Source: an uncultured Eubacteriales bacterium (GTDB lineage Bacteria; Bacillota; Clostridia; Oscillospirales; CAG-272). Taken from it: a DNA stretch of 64,000 bases. Shown here piece by piece: positions 43,219 through 52,594 of this stretch. The notes under the pieces are model-generated. The model worked only from the letters and a program-made list of their open reading frames with translations, was not told the origin of the DNA and searched no databases. Position 1 is the stretch's first letter; every line of letters begins with the position of its first letter. The position numbers and the translations under genes are program-made. The DNA lies in assembly GCA_934481515.1 (NCBI GenBank), contig CAKSPO010000003.1, positions 5,341 to 69,340 on the forward strand, read 5' to 3'.

Positions 43219-43872
43219 ATGATTGTTCTCTACGGAATCCGGACGGAAGCTTTGCCGGAGGCGGAATATTTGAAGGCTTGGATCGGACCGGAATGGTTGT
43301 CGGTGTGGCAGGAAAGGCATCCGAAACTGCAGCGGGAAGCATCCGTAAAGCAAAGCCTTGGAGCGCTGTCCCTTTTGCGCTGTTTTGGCAGAGGGGGTGC
43401 TTTGTCTTATGAGCGGAGCGGTCGCCCGTGTCTTGACGGTTCTCCCGGGGGGTTCAGTCTTGCTCATACCGACAGCCACTGCTTTTGTGCGGTTTCCGGG
43501 GACGATCTCTGCGTCGGCGTGGATGCCGAAGATGTTTGCGGGCGGGAACCGGACAGGCTGAATGCGATCGGCAACCGCTGGTTTGCGGCAGGAGAAAAGG
43601 GGCTTTTTGCGGAAAAACCGGTGGAGGAGCGCTTTTTGGAAATCTGGACGCGCAAGGAGGCGCTTTCCAAGTATCTCGGAACCGGAATTGCCGCGGCATA
43701 CCGCGAAGACACTGTCCGGCTGGCAGCAGAGAAGCGGTTGTATTTTCAGACCATCCGAAAAGATCAAACCGTGATTTCGGTCTGTACGTCGGAACCGTCG
43801 GAAGCCGGAGATGTCCTTGTGCGTGAGCTTTCGGTTTTTTCGGAGCTACGGCTTCCGGAATGCATAGACTGA
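43219..43872 (+). CDS. Sfp-type 4'-phosphopantetheinyl transferase
   Basis: This 217-residue enzyme transfers phosphopantetheine from CoA to carrier proteins. The family motifs are FSLAHTDSHCFCAVS near residue 79, VGVDAEDV near 99 (the GxDxE magnesium site) and the helix FLEIWTRKEALSKYLGTGI near 140 (W-x-x-K-E-A). The length and order match Sfp-type rather than the shorter AcpS type. No polyketide, peptide-synthetase or acyl-carrier gene is nearby, so the substrate is encoded elsewhere. The ATG at 43219 follows GGGAGGAT. It diverges from perR. Confidence 0.92.
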   Translation: MIVLYGIRTEALPEAEYLKAWIGPEWLSVWQERHPKLQREASVKQSLGALSLLRCFGRGGALSYERSGRPCLDGSPGGFSLAHTDSHCFCAVSGDDLCVGVDAEDVCGREPDRLNAIGNRWFAAGEKGLFAEKPVEERFLEIWTRKEALSKYLGTGIAAAYREDTVRLAAEKRLYFQTIRKDQTVISVCTSEPSEAGDVLVRELSVFSELRLPECID

Positions 43873-44246
43873 ATGCAGAGGAGGAGCGGGGGTGCCCGCG
43901 TTCCCTTTCTGTAGTGGGAGCGGGTTCCGTTGTCCCGGCAGTGACGGGGAGCGCAGGGGGATCGGTTTTGTGTGGATTTCGGTGGGTAAGGTGCTGGAAA
44001 AGGCGGAATTTTACGGAAAAACAGGTAGAATTGTGTTACAAAATTGCAGATAAATCTTGTCGGATTTGTGAGGCATGTGTGAATTTCCGCTTCCTTGGGT
44101 TGACTTTGAAAGGGAAGTATGGTAAGATAACGAAAAAGGATTTTTGAATTTTCGGAGCCGGTATGGGCTTTCTGACGTTGCCGCTCCGAGAGGAAATTTT
44201 GGAAAATCCGGAGCGAATCCGGGAATAAAAAAACGGAGGGATTGGC
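43873..44246. other. Spacer with promoter upstream of the large surface protein
   Basis: This 374-base gap shows no gene. It holds a promoter at 44100-44128 and, upstream of it, AT-rich sequence without clear dyads. Confidence 0.6.
44100..44128 (+). promoter_or_regulatory. Promoter for the large surface protein
   Basis: TTGACT, 17 bases and TAAGAT, about 118 bases before the start codon. Confidence 0.6.
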
Positions 44247-47200
44247 ATGCAAGCGAATTTTCGGATACGGAAGATCAGAGCCATAGCCCTCTTTTTGTGT
44301 CTTGCGGCATTGTGCGGCGCTCTTTTGGCGGTTGGCGCCAATGCGGTCGGAACGGTTGCGGAATCGACGGATTTCGGGCTTCCCGGCGCGGGCAACAACC
44401 GACTTCTTTCCGGTGCGGCGCTCTATCGCGCGCTGTTCGGGACGGAGCCGACCGCCGCGGAGGCGGAATATCTCGCGCGTGGGAGTTATACGCTGACCTA
44501 CCATGATGCAATCCCGGATCGTCTGGTCAATACCGAATATAACAGCGAAGCAGGCACGCTCACCGTGACGGCGGCTCCCTATATTTATACGGCGGCAAAC
44601 GGGAAAACCGTGATGTGGGTTCCGGAAACCGCTTCTGCAGGCGGAAAGACGGTTTCTTTACAGGCAGACGGGACGCAGTACCGCGGGATATTTTCGGATC
44701 TGTTCCGCTCGGAGGATTTGCGTCTGGAGCTTTCCTATCGGTTGACACTGGAGATTCCGGCTTCTTTTGCGGATGCTTTGCGGAATGATGCGTTTGCCGC
44801 CGGAAAAGCGGCGTGGGAGCGTTGGTCGGCTTACCTGGAAGAGGCGGATGCTTATCAGAAAAAGATGGATGCCTACGAGGCTTACCGGGACTATTTGCAA
44901 TGGGTTCGCGATTATGAGGTCTATTGCGAACGGATTGCCGTATACCGGGAACAGAAGGCGGCATATGACGCTTATATGGTTCTGTACCGCGCCTACCTGG
45001 AGGAATACGCGATCTATGAGCAATGGCAGGCATATTATGCCTATGAGGATTTCCGGCTCAACCATCTGGAAGAATACAACGCCTATGTCGTTTACCAAAA
45101 GAAGATGGAGGCGTTCCGGGCAAGGCTCAATATTCTGGAATCGGTTTACACCCGGGACAGTCACGGGTGGCAGTTATACGCTTCCGTGATGGGCTCTTTG
45201 GTGACACAGGTTCTGGAACGGCGGAATGAATTACTGATTTCCGGCTGTTCTCCGGCGGATCTGGATCTTGCCGCAAAAGCGACGGAGAAATTGCGGGTTC
45301 TGCTTAAGGCATATGACGATGTACGGAAGGCGACATATGCTTCCGAGCATCAAAGCATTGCGGCGCGCTTCTCCTTTTACACCGGGCATTACGAAGAATT
45401 AAAAACTGCCTTTACCGATCTTTACCGTGCTCTTTACGCACTCTACGACAACACCATTCTGGTGGAGGAAATGAAAAAGCAGGGTAAGGTGGAGCATTAC
45501 CAGCAGTTTGTGGGACAGCTTTATGTAGTGGCAACCTGTCTGGATGACGCAGGAAACCGAAAAAGCAACTGGAACATCAGTAAAAAGCCGCTGTCTGCCG
45601 TGGTGGAAGCGGCTCAGCTCCTCCCGGATACCAACGAAGCAAGCCCATACGGTCTGACACTTCCGGGGGAGGTTGCAAAGGTGGAGGCTGTTCCGAAGGC
45701 GGAAAAGCCGACCTCTCCGCAGCCCGCAGAAGAACCGGAGGCTCCGGACGTTGTTCCGGAACCGATGGAGGAGCCGGTGAAGGTGGAAAAACCGCGGGAG
45801 GAGGATCGTCCTCCGGAAGCGGAAAAGCCGGAGGGTGATGCGCCGCAGGCTCCTGTGCTCGACGATACGGCAGTGAAGCTGATGGAAGAGGTTTCCGCCG
45901 GGACGCTTTCCGGAAAGGCGGCGGTGACGGAGCCGGTTGCCCTGACGCTGTCTGCGGTTGCGGTTTGCAAGGTTTCCATCCGGAACCTTAAAACCGTGAC
46001 GTTTTACGGTGCGGACGGAAACGTATTGCAGGAGACCATGCTGAATTATGGGGAATCGGTTTCGGCTCCGCCGGTGCCGGAACGGGCGGAGACCGCGCAG
46101 TATTCCTACCGTGCACTCGGATGGGTGACCTCCGACGGGCAGGAAGCGGATCTTATGGAGGTCAGAACCAATCTTTCCCTGTACCCGCTGTATGACATTA
46201 CGGTCAAAACCTATCGGATTGTCTGGCGGGTGGATGGGACTGATTATGCGCAGACCTATCCCTATGGCTCTTTGCCGACCCCTCCGTTTGCTTTGACGAA
46301 GCCGGAGGAGACGCATTACATCTACCGGTTTTCCGGGTGGGATAAGGATGTTCTTCCCGTGACGGAGGACGTGGTTTACACGGGAAGTTTTGAAAAGGTT
46401 CCGAAGCGTTACACAGTCACGTGGATTTTGGAAAACGGAAAGCGGCGGGTGACGGAGGAGGTTCCGTACGGAACGGTTCCTTCTTTTGCGGGGGATACAA
46501 CCGCTCCGACCGACAGCTATCTGTATTCTTTTACCGGCTGGGATCGGGTTCTGCGTCCTGTAGACGGGGACACGGAATATACCGCGGTCTATCGCCGCAC
46601 GCCACTGATTCCGGCGGATACCGGAGGTGCGGTACCGGTGGAAGTGACCGATACGGAGATGCTTGTGTACAGCGGGCAGTCCTCGCTCTTTGTGGAGCGT
46701 GCACTTCTTCTTTCCGCAGAAAGCGGTCGGACGCTGGTTTTGCAATGGGGGGCGGAAGAGCTTTTGAAAATCACCTCCGAAAATGCGGAACGGCTGTTGA
46801 CGGCAGGGTGCCGGCAGATTTCACTTTTCCGCGGAACGGTCGGATCGGATGCCTTCTATCGTCTGTCCCTTTCCGATACCGATGGAGAAGCGGTTTTGGC
46901 AGAACAATTTTCCGCAACTCTGACGCTCCCTTCCGGAGACAATGTGAAAAAGAAGCTGGCATACCGCCAAAACGGAAAAGAGCTGATTCCGCTTTCTGCC
47001 GGGGAGCTGGCGGCGGTTTCGGAGGGAATGGAGATTGTTCTGCGGAATGCGTACCGACTGACGGTGGTTCCGAACGCCTTGTGTAATACGGCTGCTCTTG
47101 GAAAATATGTTTCGGTCGGAGATACAGTCAGCCTGCGGCTGAGCTGTCAGTTCGGTTATGAGGTCACCGGTGCGGCGGTCCGGACGGCGGACGGGAAAAC

Positions 47201-47801
47201 GGTTCCGCTGGACGACCTTTCCTTTGTAATGCCGGAGCAGGCGGCGGAGATTTCGCTGACCGTGACGCAGATTTTTTACCGGGTCTCGTTCCTTGTGAAC
47301 GGAAATCTTTGGCATCAGGAAACGGTTCCGCTCGGTGAAGAAATCCCTCTGCCGGAGGATCCGTCGCTTCCGGAGGAGAACGGTATCCGTTACCGCTTTT
47401 CCGGTTGGGATCCGATTCCTGCCTTTGCAAGCGGAAAGGATCGGGAGATGACCTTCTGTGCGGTCTTTACGGAAATTCCGCCGGAGGCGGAATATACGAC
47501 CGGGAACAACAACAATCGCTTTCTGCAGATTTTCCTTCCGATTGCGTGCGGAGTTCTTCTGTCCGTTGCCGGAATCTTCCTGCTTCGGAAAAAGAAAAAA
47601 GCCCGGCAGAAGGGCATTTCCGAGACGCTGGCTGGGGCGGAGGAAACGGGTGCAATGACGGCGCTGACCCCGGAGGAACCGCCGGAATCGGCGGCGATAC
47701 CGAAGGCTCCGGAAGGCACAGCAGAGGCGGAAACCGGGGATGGCTCCAACCCTTTGGAACAATCGGATTCCGATACGGCAGAGCCGTCTGACGGGGATTG
47801 A
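44247..47801 (+). CDS. Large membrane-anchored surface protein with Tyr-rich helical region
   Basis: This 1184-residue protein has a signal peptide (RIRKIRAIALFLCLAALCGA) and a C-terminal membrane helix (FLQIFLPIACGVLLSVAGIF, about residues 1089-1112) followed by a KKKK stop and an acidic cytosolic tail. Residues about 193-295 form a helical stretch very rich in Tyr, Ala and Glu, with recurring YxxY or AYxxY spacing (DAYQKKMDAYEAYRDYLQW, RAYLEEYAIYEQWQAYYAYE). A Pro/Glu/Lys-rich linker lies at about 481-535. InlB-type beta-repeats follow (about 575-790 and 1012-1075; TVTWILENGKRRVTEEVPYG, RFSGWD). There is no LPXTG motif. Such architecture suggests an adhesin or wall-spanning protein. Its role is unknown. 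Confidence 0.82.
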   Translation: MQANFRIRKIRAIALFLCLAALCGALLAVGANAVGTVAESTDFGLPGAGNNRLLSGAALYRALFGTEPTAAEAEYLARGSYTLTYHDAIPDRLVNTEYNSEAGTLTVTAAPYIYTAANGKTVMWVPETASAGGKTVSLQADGTQYRGIFSDLFRSEDLRLELSYRLTLEIPASFADALRNDAFAAGKAAWERWSAYLEEADAYQKKMDAYEAYRDYLQWVRDYEVYCERIAVYREQKAAYDAYMVLYRAYLEEYAIYEQWQAYYAYEDFRLNHLEEYNAYVVYQKKMEAFRARLNILESVYTRDSHGWQLYASVMGSLVTQVLERRNELLISGCSPADLDLAAKATEKLRVLLKAYDDVRKATYASEHQSIAARFSFYTGHYEELKTAFTDLYRALYALYDNTILVEEMKKQGKVEHYQQFVGQLYVVATCLDDAGNRKSNWNISKKPLSAVVEAAQLLPDTNEASPYGLTLPGEVAKVEAVPKAEKPTSPQPAEEPEAPDVVPEPMEEPVKVEKPREEDRPPEAEKPEGDAPQAPVLDDTAVKLMEEVSAGTLSGKAAVTEPVALTLSAVAVCKVSIRNLKTVTFYGADGNVLQETMLNYGESVSAPPVPERAETAQYSYRALGWVTSDGQEADLMEVRTNLSLYPLYDITVKTYRIVWRVDGTDYAQTYPYGSLPTPPFALTKPEETHYIYRFSGWDKDVLPVTEDVVYTGSFEKVPKRYTVTWILENGKRRVTEEVPYGTVPSFAGDTTAPTDSYLYSFTGWDRVLRPVDGDTEYTAVYRRTPLIPADTGGAVPVEVTDTEMLVYSGQSSLFVERALLLSAESGRTLVLQWGAEELLKITSENAERLLTAGCRQISLFRGTVGSDAFYRLSLSDTDGEAVLAEQFSATLTLPSGDNVKKKLAYRQNGKELIPLSAGELAAVSEGMEIVLRNAYRLTVVPNALCNTAALGKYVSVGDTVSLRLSCQFGYEVTGAAVRTADGKTVPLDDLSFVMPEQAAEISLTVTQIFYRVSFLVNGNLWHQETVPLGEEIPLPEDPSLPEENGIRYRFSGWDPIPAFASGKDREMTFCAVFTEIPPEAEYTTGNNNNRFLQIFLPIACGVLLSVAGIFLLRKKKKARQKGISETLAGAEETGAMTALTPEEPPESAAIPKAPEGTAEAETGDGSNPLEQSDSDTAEPSDGD

Positions 47802-47871
47802 CGGGTTTTGCCTGTCTGCAAAACAGAAGATTCCGTTACGGCGGCATGGAAGAGATATCTGACAAAATGAC

Positions 47872-47906
47872 GGGGCTGTGAAAAGCGTGATGTTTTTCAC
47901 AGCCCC
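47872..47906 (+). terminator. Terminator after the large surface protein
   Basis: A 13-bp stem, GGGGCTGTGAAAA with its complement, has a CGTGATGT-like loop. Across the full 35 bases it differs by about one base from the hairpin at 16359. Confidence 0.8.
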
Positions 47907-47976
47907 TCAAAAATACCGGTCGGGATTTTGGTATCAAGGATGCGGTCTTGGGTGCTTTACCGTTGAGCCAGATGGC

Positions 47977-48024
47977 AAAGGCGATGTGAAAAAACTCTAA
48001 TGCGTTTTTGCACATCGCCTTTTG
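47977..48024. terminator. Second terminator-like hairpin
   Basis: A 12-bp stem, AAAGGCGATGTG with its complement, extended inward by A-run/T-run pairing. It lies between convergent genes and could act on both. Confidence 0.7.
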
Positions 48025-48069
48025 TATTCGTGTTTTGCCGAAGAAGCGGGTATTTGAAGGTTTTTTGGG

Positions 48070-49749
48070 TCAGGTGTTCTTTCCGTCCGGAGGATTGTTC
48101 TCCGCAATCGGAGATTCTGCTGTAGCCCCGGAAGTGTCTTTTTCTGCTTCTGCTTCCGCTTCCAGTTGCGTCTGTTTTGCCTCTGCGATTGCCACCTCGG
48201 TGACGCGGGTCAGGTTCTCCAACAGGGTTGCCGTTGCATAGCGGCGGTTCCGCTTCCGGATCTTCTCCAGCGCCCGGCGGATTTCCGGCCGCAATTCCGC
48301 CCTCCGCTCCTCCGGCGTTTCCGGGTCATTCAGCTCCACAAAGGAGAGCACCAGATGCAATTCGCTGTGCTGAATGATCTGCACCTGTTCGCCGATGCCG
48401 AGCCTGGTGCGGCGACGTCCGGAAAGCGGCTGATAATCCGATGCCACCACGACCTCCAGTGCAGAGCATCCTGTGAACAGACCTCTGCCGAACGAAATCC
48501 GGGTATTCGGGAAAATCACCGTCTGCAAGGCGCTGCAATCCGCAAACACACCGTCTCCTGCTTTGCGCAGATGCACCGGGAGACTGACAGAGTGCAGGCT
48601 GGAACAGCCCGCAAAAGCGCGGTCGCCAAGTACGGCAAGCTCCCGCGGCATCCGGACGGAGGTCAGGGAAGAACAACCGGAAAAAGCGTTCTCTTCCACC
48701 TCCAGCACGGTTTGCGGCAGAACAATGGATTGCAGGGAAATGCATTCGGTAAAAGTGGATGCCTCAATCAACGTCAGAGATGCTTCTATTTTTACCTCCC
48801 GGAGGGCTGTGCAGTAAGCGAAAGCCATACGGGAAACGTCCTGCACGGTTTCCGGGATTGTCAACTCCTCCAGTGCGGCACAATGGAGAAATGCCGAGTT
48901 TCCGATCCGGGTAAGCCCCTGCGGCAGGTGGAAATCCTTCAGTTTCTTGCAGGCGCAAAGCGCCGCGTTCCCGATATAGGATAGCTCCGTCGGAACCTCT
49001 AAAGACACCAGGGAATCGCAGCAGGAGAAGGTATAGTCCCCGATAAAGCGGATTTTTCCGGGCAGCCGCATCTGCTGCAAGGAGCGGCATTCGCTGAATG
49101 TACCGCTTCCGAGATAGGTCAGTCCTTCCGGAAGTTCCAACGATTCCAGGGAAGTGCACCGGGCAAAGGCGTATCTGCCGACGGACTGCACTTTCTCCGG
49201 AATGACCAGATGCCGGAGGGAACGGCAATTGAAAAAAGTTGCCCGGTGAATGGCGTCCAGCCCTTCCGGCAGTTGAAGTTCCTCCAACGCTACGCAGTCG
49301 GAAAATGCCATTCTTCCCAAGCGTTTGAGCGACGCGGAAAGCAGAACGTAGTGCAGCTCCGAGCAGCCCCGGAAGCAGGCATCCCCGACATATTGCAGTG
49401 TGCGCGGTAAAAGTGCCGCGGCAAGCATCCGGCATCCGTCAAACGCTCCCATGCCAAGCTCCGTCAGCCCTGTCGGAAACACTACCTGGCGCAGGGCGGT
49501 ACAGTCACGGAAGGCGTTGGTGCCGACCGTATGCACGTTTTCCCCCAAAACCACGCGGGTCAGGTTCCGGTTCCCGCGGAAGGCATCCTCCGCAATCACG
49601 GTGACAGACGCAGGAATGACGACCTCCGGACTTTTTCCGTAATAGCGGATGAATTCTCCGTCACGTACCTCACTGCATCGCAGAAGCTCCGCCTCTGCCG
49701 CTGATACTTCCTTTTTTGTTGTCTGTTCGTTCTGCTTATTCTCTTCCAT
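48070..49749 (-). CDS. BspA-type leucine-rich-repeat protein without signal peptide
   Basis: This 559-residue protein consists mostly of about 17 LRR_5/BspA repeats of 23 residues (pattern IPASVTVIAEDAFRGNRNLTRVVLGENV) from about residue 45 to 430. An N-terminal Gln/Lys/Glu-rich segment (MEENKQNEQTTKKEVSAAEA) and a C-terminal helical, charged region (ELRPEIRRALEKIRKRNRRY) follow no secretion pattern: no signal peptide, membrane helix or anchor is seen. Most BspA proteins are secreted, so a cytosolic scaffold role is possible. ATG 49749 follows CAGGAG. It lies 87 bases downstream of the SPFH gene on the same strand. Confidence 0.85.
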   Translation of the reverse strand: MEENKQNEQTTKKEVSAAEAELLRCSEVRDGEFIRYYGKSPEVVIPASVTVIAEDAFRGNRNLTRVVLGENVHTVGTNAFRDCTALRQVVFPTGLTELGMGAFDGCRMLAAALLPRTLQYVGDACFRGCSELHYVLLSASLKRLGRMAFSDCVALEELQLPEGLDAIHRATFFNCRSLRHLVIPEKVQSVGRYAFARCTSLESLELPEGLTYLGSGTFSECRSLQQMRLPGKIRFIGDYTFSCCDSLVSLEVPTELSYIGNAALCACKKLKDFHLPQGLTRIGNSAFLHCAALEELTIPETVQDVSRMAFAYCTALREVKIEASLTLIEASTFTECISLQSIVLPQTVLEVEENAFSGCSSLTSVRMPRELAVLGDRAFAGCSSLHSVSLPVHLRKAGDGVFADCSALQTVIFPNTRISFGRGLFTGCSALEVVVASDYQPLSGRRRTRLGIGEQVQIIQHSELHLVLSFVELNDPETPEERRAELRPEIRRALEKIRKRNRRYATATLLENLTRVTEVAIAEAKQTQLEAEAEAEKDTSGATAESPIAENNPPDGKNT

Positions 49750-49836
49750 TATGACTCCTGTTGTATGCCGGGATTTCAAAGAGAGGAAGCAGGATGCTTC
49801 CCCCTCTTTCTTTCAAAAAAGCCTGAAAAACGGATT

Positions 49837-51243
49837 TTACCGGTTGTTTTCGGTCTTTTCCTTATCTTCGTTCCGCTCTGCCAGCTTTCCGCCGGCATAT
49901 CCCGCCAGAAGTGCGGCGAGATCGATTCCCGTGGATTCCTTCATGCCCTCCACGATCTGGCTTGCACTGCCCATGACATCCTTGATGAGCTTTGTGGAGT
50001 TTCCGTCTCCGTACATCACAATCCGGTCGGTCTGGGACAGAGGGGCGGCGGCATTCTTGACGACCTCAGGCAACGCATTGAGGTACATCTCCAGGACGGA
50101 TGCCTCACCCATCTTGCGCTGTGCTTCCGCCTTTTTCTCGATTGCCATTGCTTCCGCTTCGCCCTTGGCACGGATACCGGCGGCTTCCTGCTCCATTGCG
50201 TAACGGGTTGCTTCCGCTTCCGCTTTTCTCGCTTCCGCCTCCTGCATGACGCGGTATTTTTCCGCTTCTGCTTCCCGCTGCTGCTTGATGAGCTCCGCCT
50301 CTGCTTCCTTTTCCATGCGGTATTTCAGGGCGTCCGCCTGCTTGCGTACCTCTGCATCCAGCTGCCGTTCCTTGAGGGCGATCGCCTTCTCTGCAAGCTC
50401 TGCTTCCTTTTCCATGCGGGCAATATCCGCGTTTGCCTTGGTGATTTCAATGGTTTTCCGCTGGCTTTCCTGCTGAATGGAATAGGCGGCATCGGCTTCC
50501 GCACGCTTGGTTTCGGAGCGAACCTTCATGTCTGCCTGCTGTACCGCCAGCTCGGCATCCTGCTCTGCAATCTTCTTTTCCGCCTCTACCTTGACTGCGT
50601 TTGCTTCCTGCTGTGCGTTTGCCGTCGCAATGGAGATGTCTCTCTGCGCATTTGCCTTGGCGATCTGCGCGTTCTTGCGGATCTGCTCCACGTTGTCGAT
50701 ACCCATATTCTCGATGGTGCCTGCGGCATCCTTGAAATTCTGGATGTTGAAGTTTACCACTTCAATTCCCAGCTTTTCCATATCGGGAACCACGTTCTCG
50801 GTGATTTTTTTGGCAACGCCCTGCCGGTCCTGCACCATTTCCTTCAGTCCGACCGAGCCGACGATTTCCCGCATGTTGCCTTCCAGAACCTGCGTTACAA
50901 GGTTGACAAGATCTATCTGGCGCAGGTTCAGGAGCGCTTCCGAAGCGCGCTTCAAAAGCTCCGGGTTGGACGAAATTTTGATGTTTGCCACGCCGTCTAC
51001 CGTGACGTTGATAAACTCGTTTGTCGGTACCGCTTCGCTGGTCTTGACATCTACCTGCATGACCCGAAGCGACAAGCGGTCCACGCGGGTGAAGAACGGA
51101 ACCCGCCACCCGGCTTTTCCGATCAGAATCCGCTTTTTTCCGAGACCCGTGATGATGTAAGCGGTATCCGGGGGCGCCTTGATGTAGCCGATGACCAGAA
51201 GCAATACTGCCAGTGCCACCACGCAGAGCAATGCATAAATCAT
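49837..51243 (-). CDS. SPFH/flotillin-family membrane protein
   Basis: This 468-residue protein resembles flotillin (FloA/YuaG-type), which organises membrane microdomains. An N-terminal membrane helix (MIYALLCVVALAVLLLVIGY) is followed by an SPFH/band-7 domain (residues about 30-190; RVMQVDVKTSEAVPTNEFIN, LRQIDLVNLVTQVLEGNMRE). A long Ala/Glu/Lys-rich coiled coil (about 200-390; AEADAAYSIQQESQRKTIEI) and a C-terminal oligomerisation region end the protein. The start ATG 51243 follows AAGGAGAATTT. A perfect promoter lies 48 bases upstream. It is followed by the LRR gene on the same strand. Confidence 0.93.
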   Translation of the reverse strand: MIYALLCVVALAVLLLVIGYIKAPPDTAYIITGLGKKRILIGKAGWRVPFFTRVDRLSLRVMQVDVKTSEAVPTNEFINVTVDGVANIKISSNPELLKRASEALLNLRQIDLVNLVTQVLEGNMREIVGSVGLKEMVQDRQGVAKKITENVVPDMEKLGIEVVNFNIQNFKDAAGTIENMGIDNVEQIRKNAQIAKANAQRDISIATANAQQEANAVKVEAEKKIAEQDAELAVQQADMKVRSETKRAEADAAYSIQQESQRKTIEITKANADIARMEKEAELAEKAIALKERQLDAEVRKQADALKYRMEKEAEAELIKQQREAEAEKYRVMQEAEARKAEAEATRYAMEQEAAGIRAKGEAEAMAIEKKAEAQRKMGEASVLEMYLNALPEVVKNAAAPLSQTDRIVMYGDGNSTKLIKDVMGSASQIVEGMKESTGIDLAALLAGYAGGKLAERNEDKEKTENNR

Positions 51244-51290
51244 AACAAATTCTCCTTTACGGAATGTATTCGGCATGTCGCCGTAATATG

Positions 51291-51319
51291 ATTATATAAT
51301 ACAGTCATATGATTGTCAA
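51291..51319 (-). promoter_or_regulatory. Promoter for SPFH protein
   Basis: On the minus strand TTGACA, 17 bases and TATAAT. A direct repeat, ATATGATT, occurs in and beside the promoter. Confidence 0.8.
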
Positions 51320-51375
51320 TAGAATATTTATATTTTTTAAGAAATTTTGCGAAAAAGGAAACGCCGGAAAACGTC

Positions 51376-52317
51376 TCAGCGATCTTCGCCAAGCTGGTTC
51401 ATCATCCGCTTGTTGAATTCCTCCGCCGTATTGTATCCCATCCGCTTTTGGCGGTTGTTCATCGCCGCAATCTCGACGATGATTGCAAGATTTCTGCCGG
51501 GGCGTACCGGAACCGTGATGGAGGGAAGCTCGATACCGAGAATGTTGATGTGTTCTTCGTCCATGCCGAGGCGGTCGTACATTTTTCCTTCCACCCAGTT
51601 TTCCAGCTGGATGACAAGGTCAATCCGTTCCGTCTCCTTCACGGCTCCCATACCGAACAGACGGCGGACGTCCACGATTCCGATACCGCGCAGCTCCACA
51701 TAATGGCGGATCAGCTCCGGCGCGGAACCGACCAGTGTCCGGTCGGAGACCCGCTTGATCTCTACTGCGTCGTCCGCGATCAGCCGGTGCCCGCGCTTGA
51801 TCAACTCGATTGCTGTTTCGCTCTTTCCGACACCGCTGTCTCCAAGTAAAAGAATTCCTTCGCCGTAGACCTCCACAAGCCCGCCGTGCCGGGTGATCCG
51901 GGGGGCAAGATGGGTATTCAGGGAAGCAATCAGGCTTGCCATGATCGGGCTGGTCTTGATGTCCGTCCGGAGCACCGGAACGCCGCGCAGGGTTGCACGT
52001 TCCATCACCACATCGTCCACCGGGAGTCCCGTTGTGTAAAGAATGGCGACCGGTGCGGCATCTACCAGCTTCTGAAGCATCACGCGCTTTGTGCTCGGCT
52101 CCAGGGATTGCAGATAATGCGTTTCCGCTTTTCCCATCAGCTGGATCCGTTCCGGCTCAAAAATCTCATAAAAGCCCGCAAGAGCAAGACCCGGACGGTT
52201 GACCTCCGGTGTTACAATCTGAATCTCTTCAAAATTTTCCGGTCGGACAATCACCTCGAAATGAAAATCTTTTACGATTTTGGAAAGCGGAATTTTGTAT
52301 TTTGCCTTGGAATGCAT
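51376..52317 (-). CDS. hprK: HPr kinase/phosphorylase
   Basis: This 313-residue bifunctional enzyme phosphorylates or dephosphorylates HPr at Ser46 and so controls carbon catabolite repression in Bacillota. The N-terminal domain is followed by Walker A GDSGVGKSETA near residue 156. Catalytic RGHRLIADDAVEI near 171 and the HPrK signature VELRGIGIVDVRRLFG near 201 follow. The start ATG 52317 gives the usual length (about 310) and has AAAGGAG. It ends the minus-strand group; its promoter is not obvious, although an extended -10 (TGGTACAAT) lies at about 52443 on the minus strand. It is a key regulator for the sugar systems in this genome. Confidence 0.96.
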   Translation of the reverse strand: MHSKAKYKIPLSKIVKDFHFEVIVRPENFEEIQIVTPEVNRPGLALAGFYEIFEPERIQLMGKAETHYLQSLEPSTKRVMLQKLVDAAPVAILYTTGLPVDDVVMERATLRGVPVLRTDIKTSPIMASLIASLNTHLAPRITRHGGLVEVYGEGILLLGDSGVGKSETAIELIKRGHRLIADDAVEIKRVSDRTLVGSAPELIRHYVELRGIGIVDVRRLFGMGAVKETERIDLVIQLENWVEGKMYDRLGMDEEHINILGIELPSITVPVRPGRNLAIIVEIAAMNNRQKRMGYNTAEEFNKRMMNQLGEDR

Positions 52318-52594
52318 ATTGCAACGCTCCTTTTTTGCCTGTACAGCAGGGTTATCCGGCGCTTTGGATCTCCGGTATCCGGTGACAAACCCAATCCGAC
52401 GCAGAAATGGTTCCGCCGCCGAAAGCAACGCCTCTTTACCGTATTGTACCACAAAAACGGCTTTATGGGAAGGCTTTTTTGTGAATTTTCATGCTGTTTT
52501 TTCGGGGTATTCATAAAAAATCCATAAGTATTTAGTATAATAAGAAACAGTATCGGACAGCGGTACGATTTTTGGTCAGAGGACGGTACCGGGA

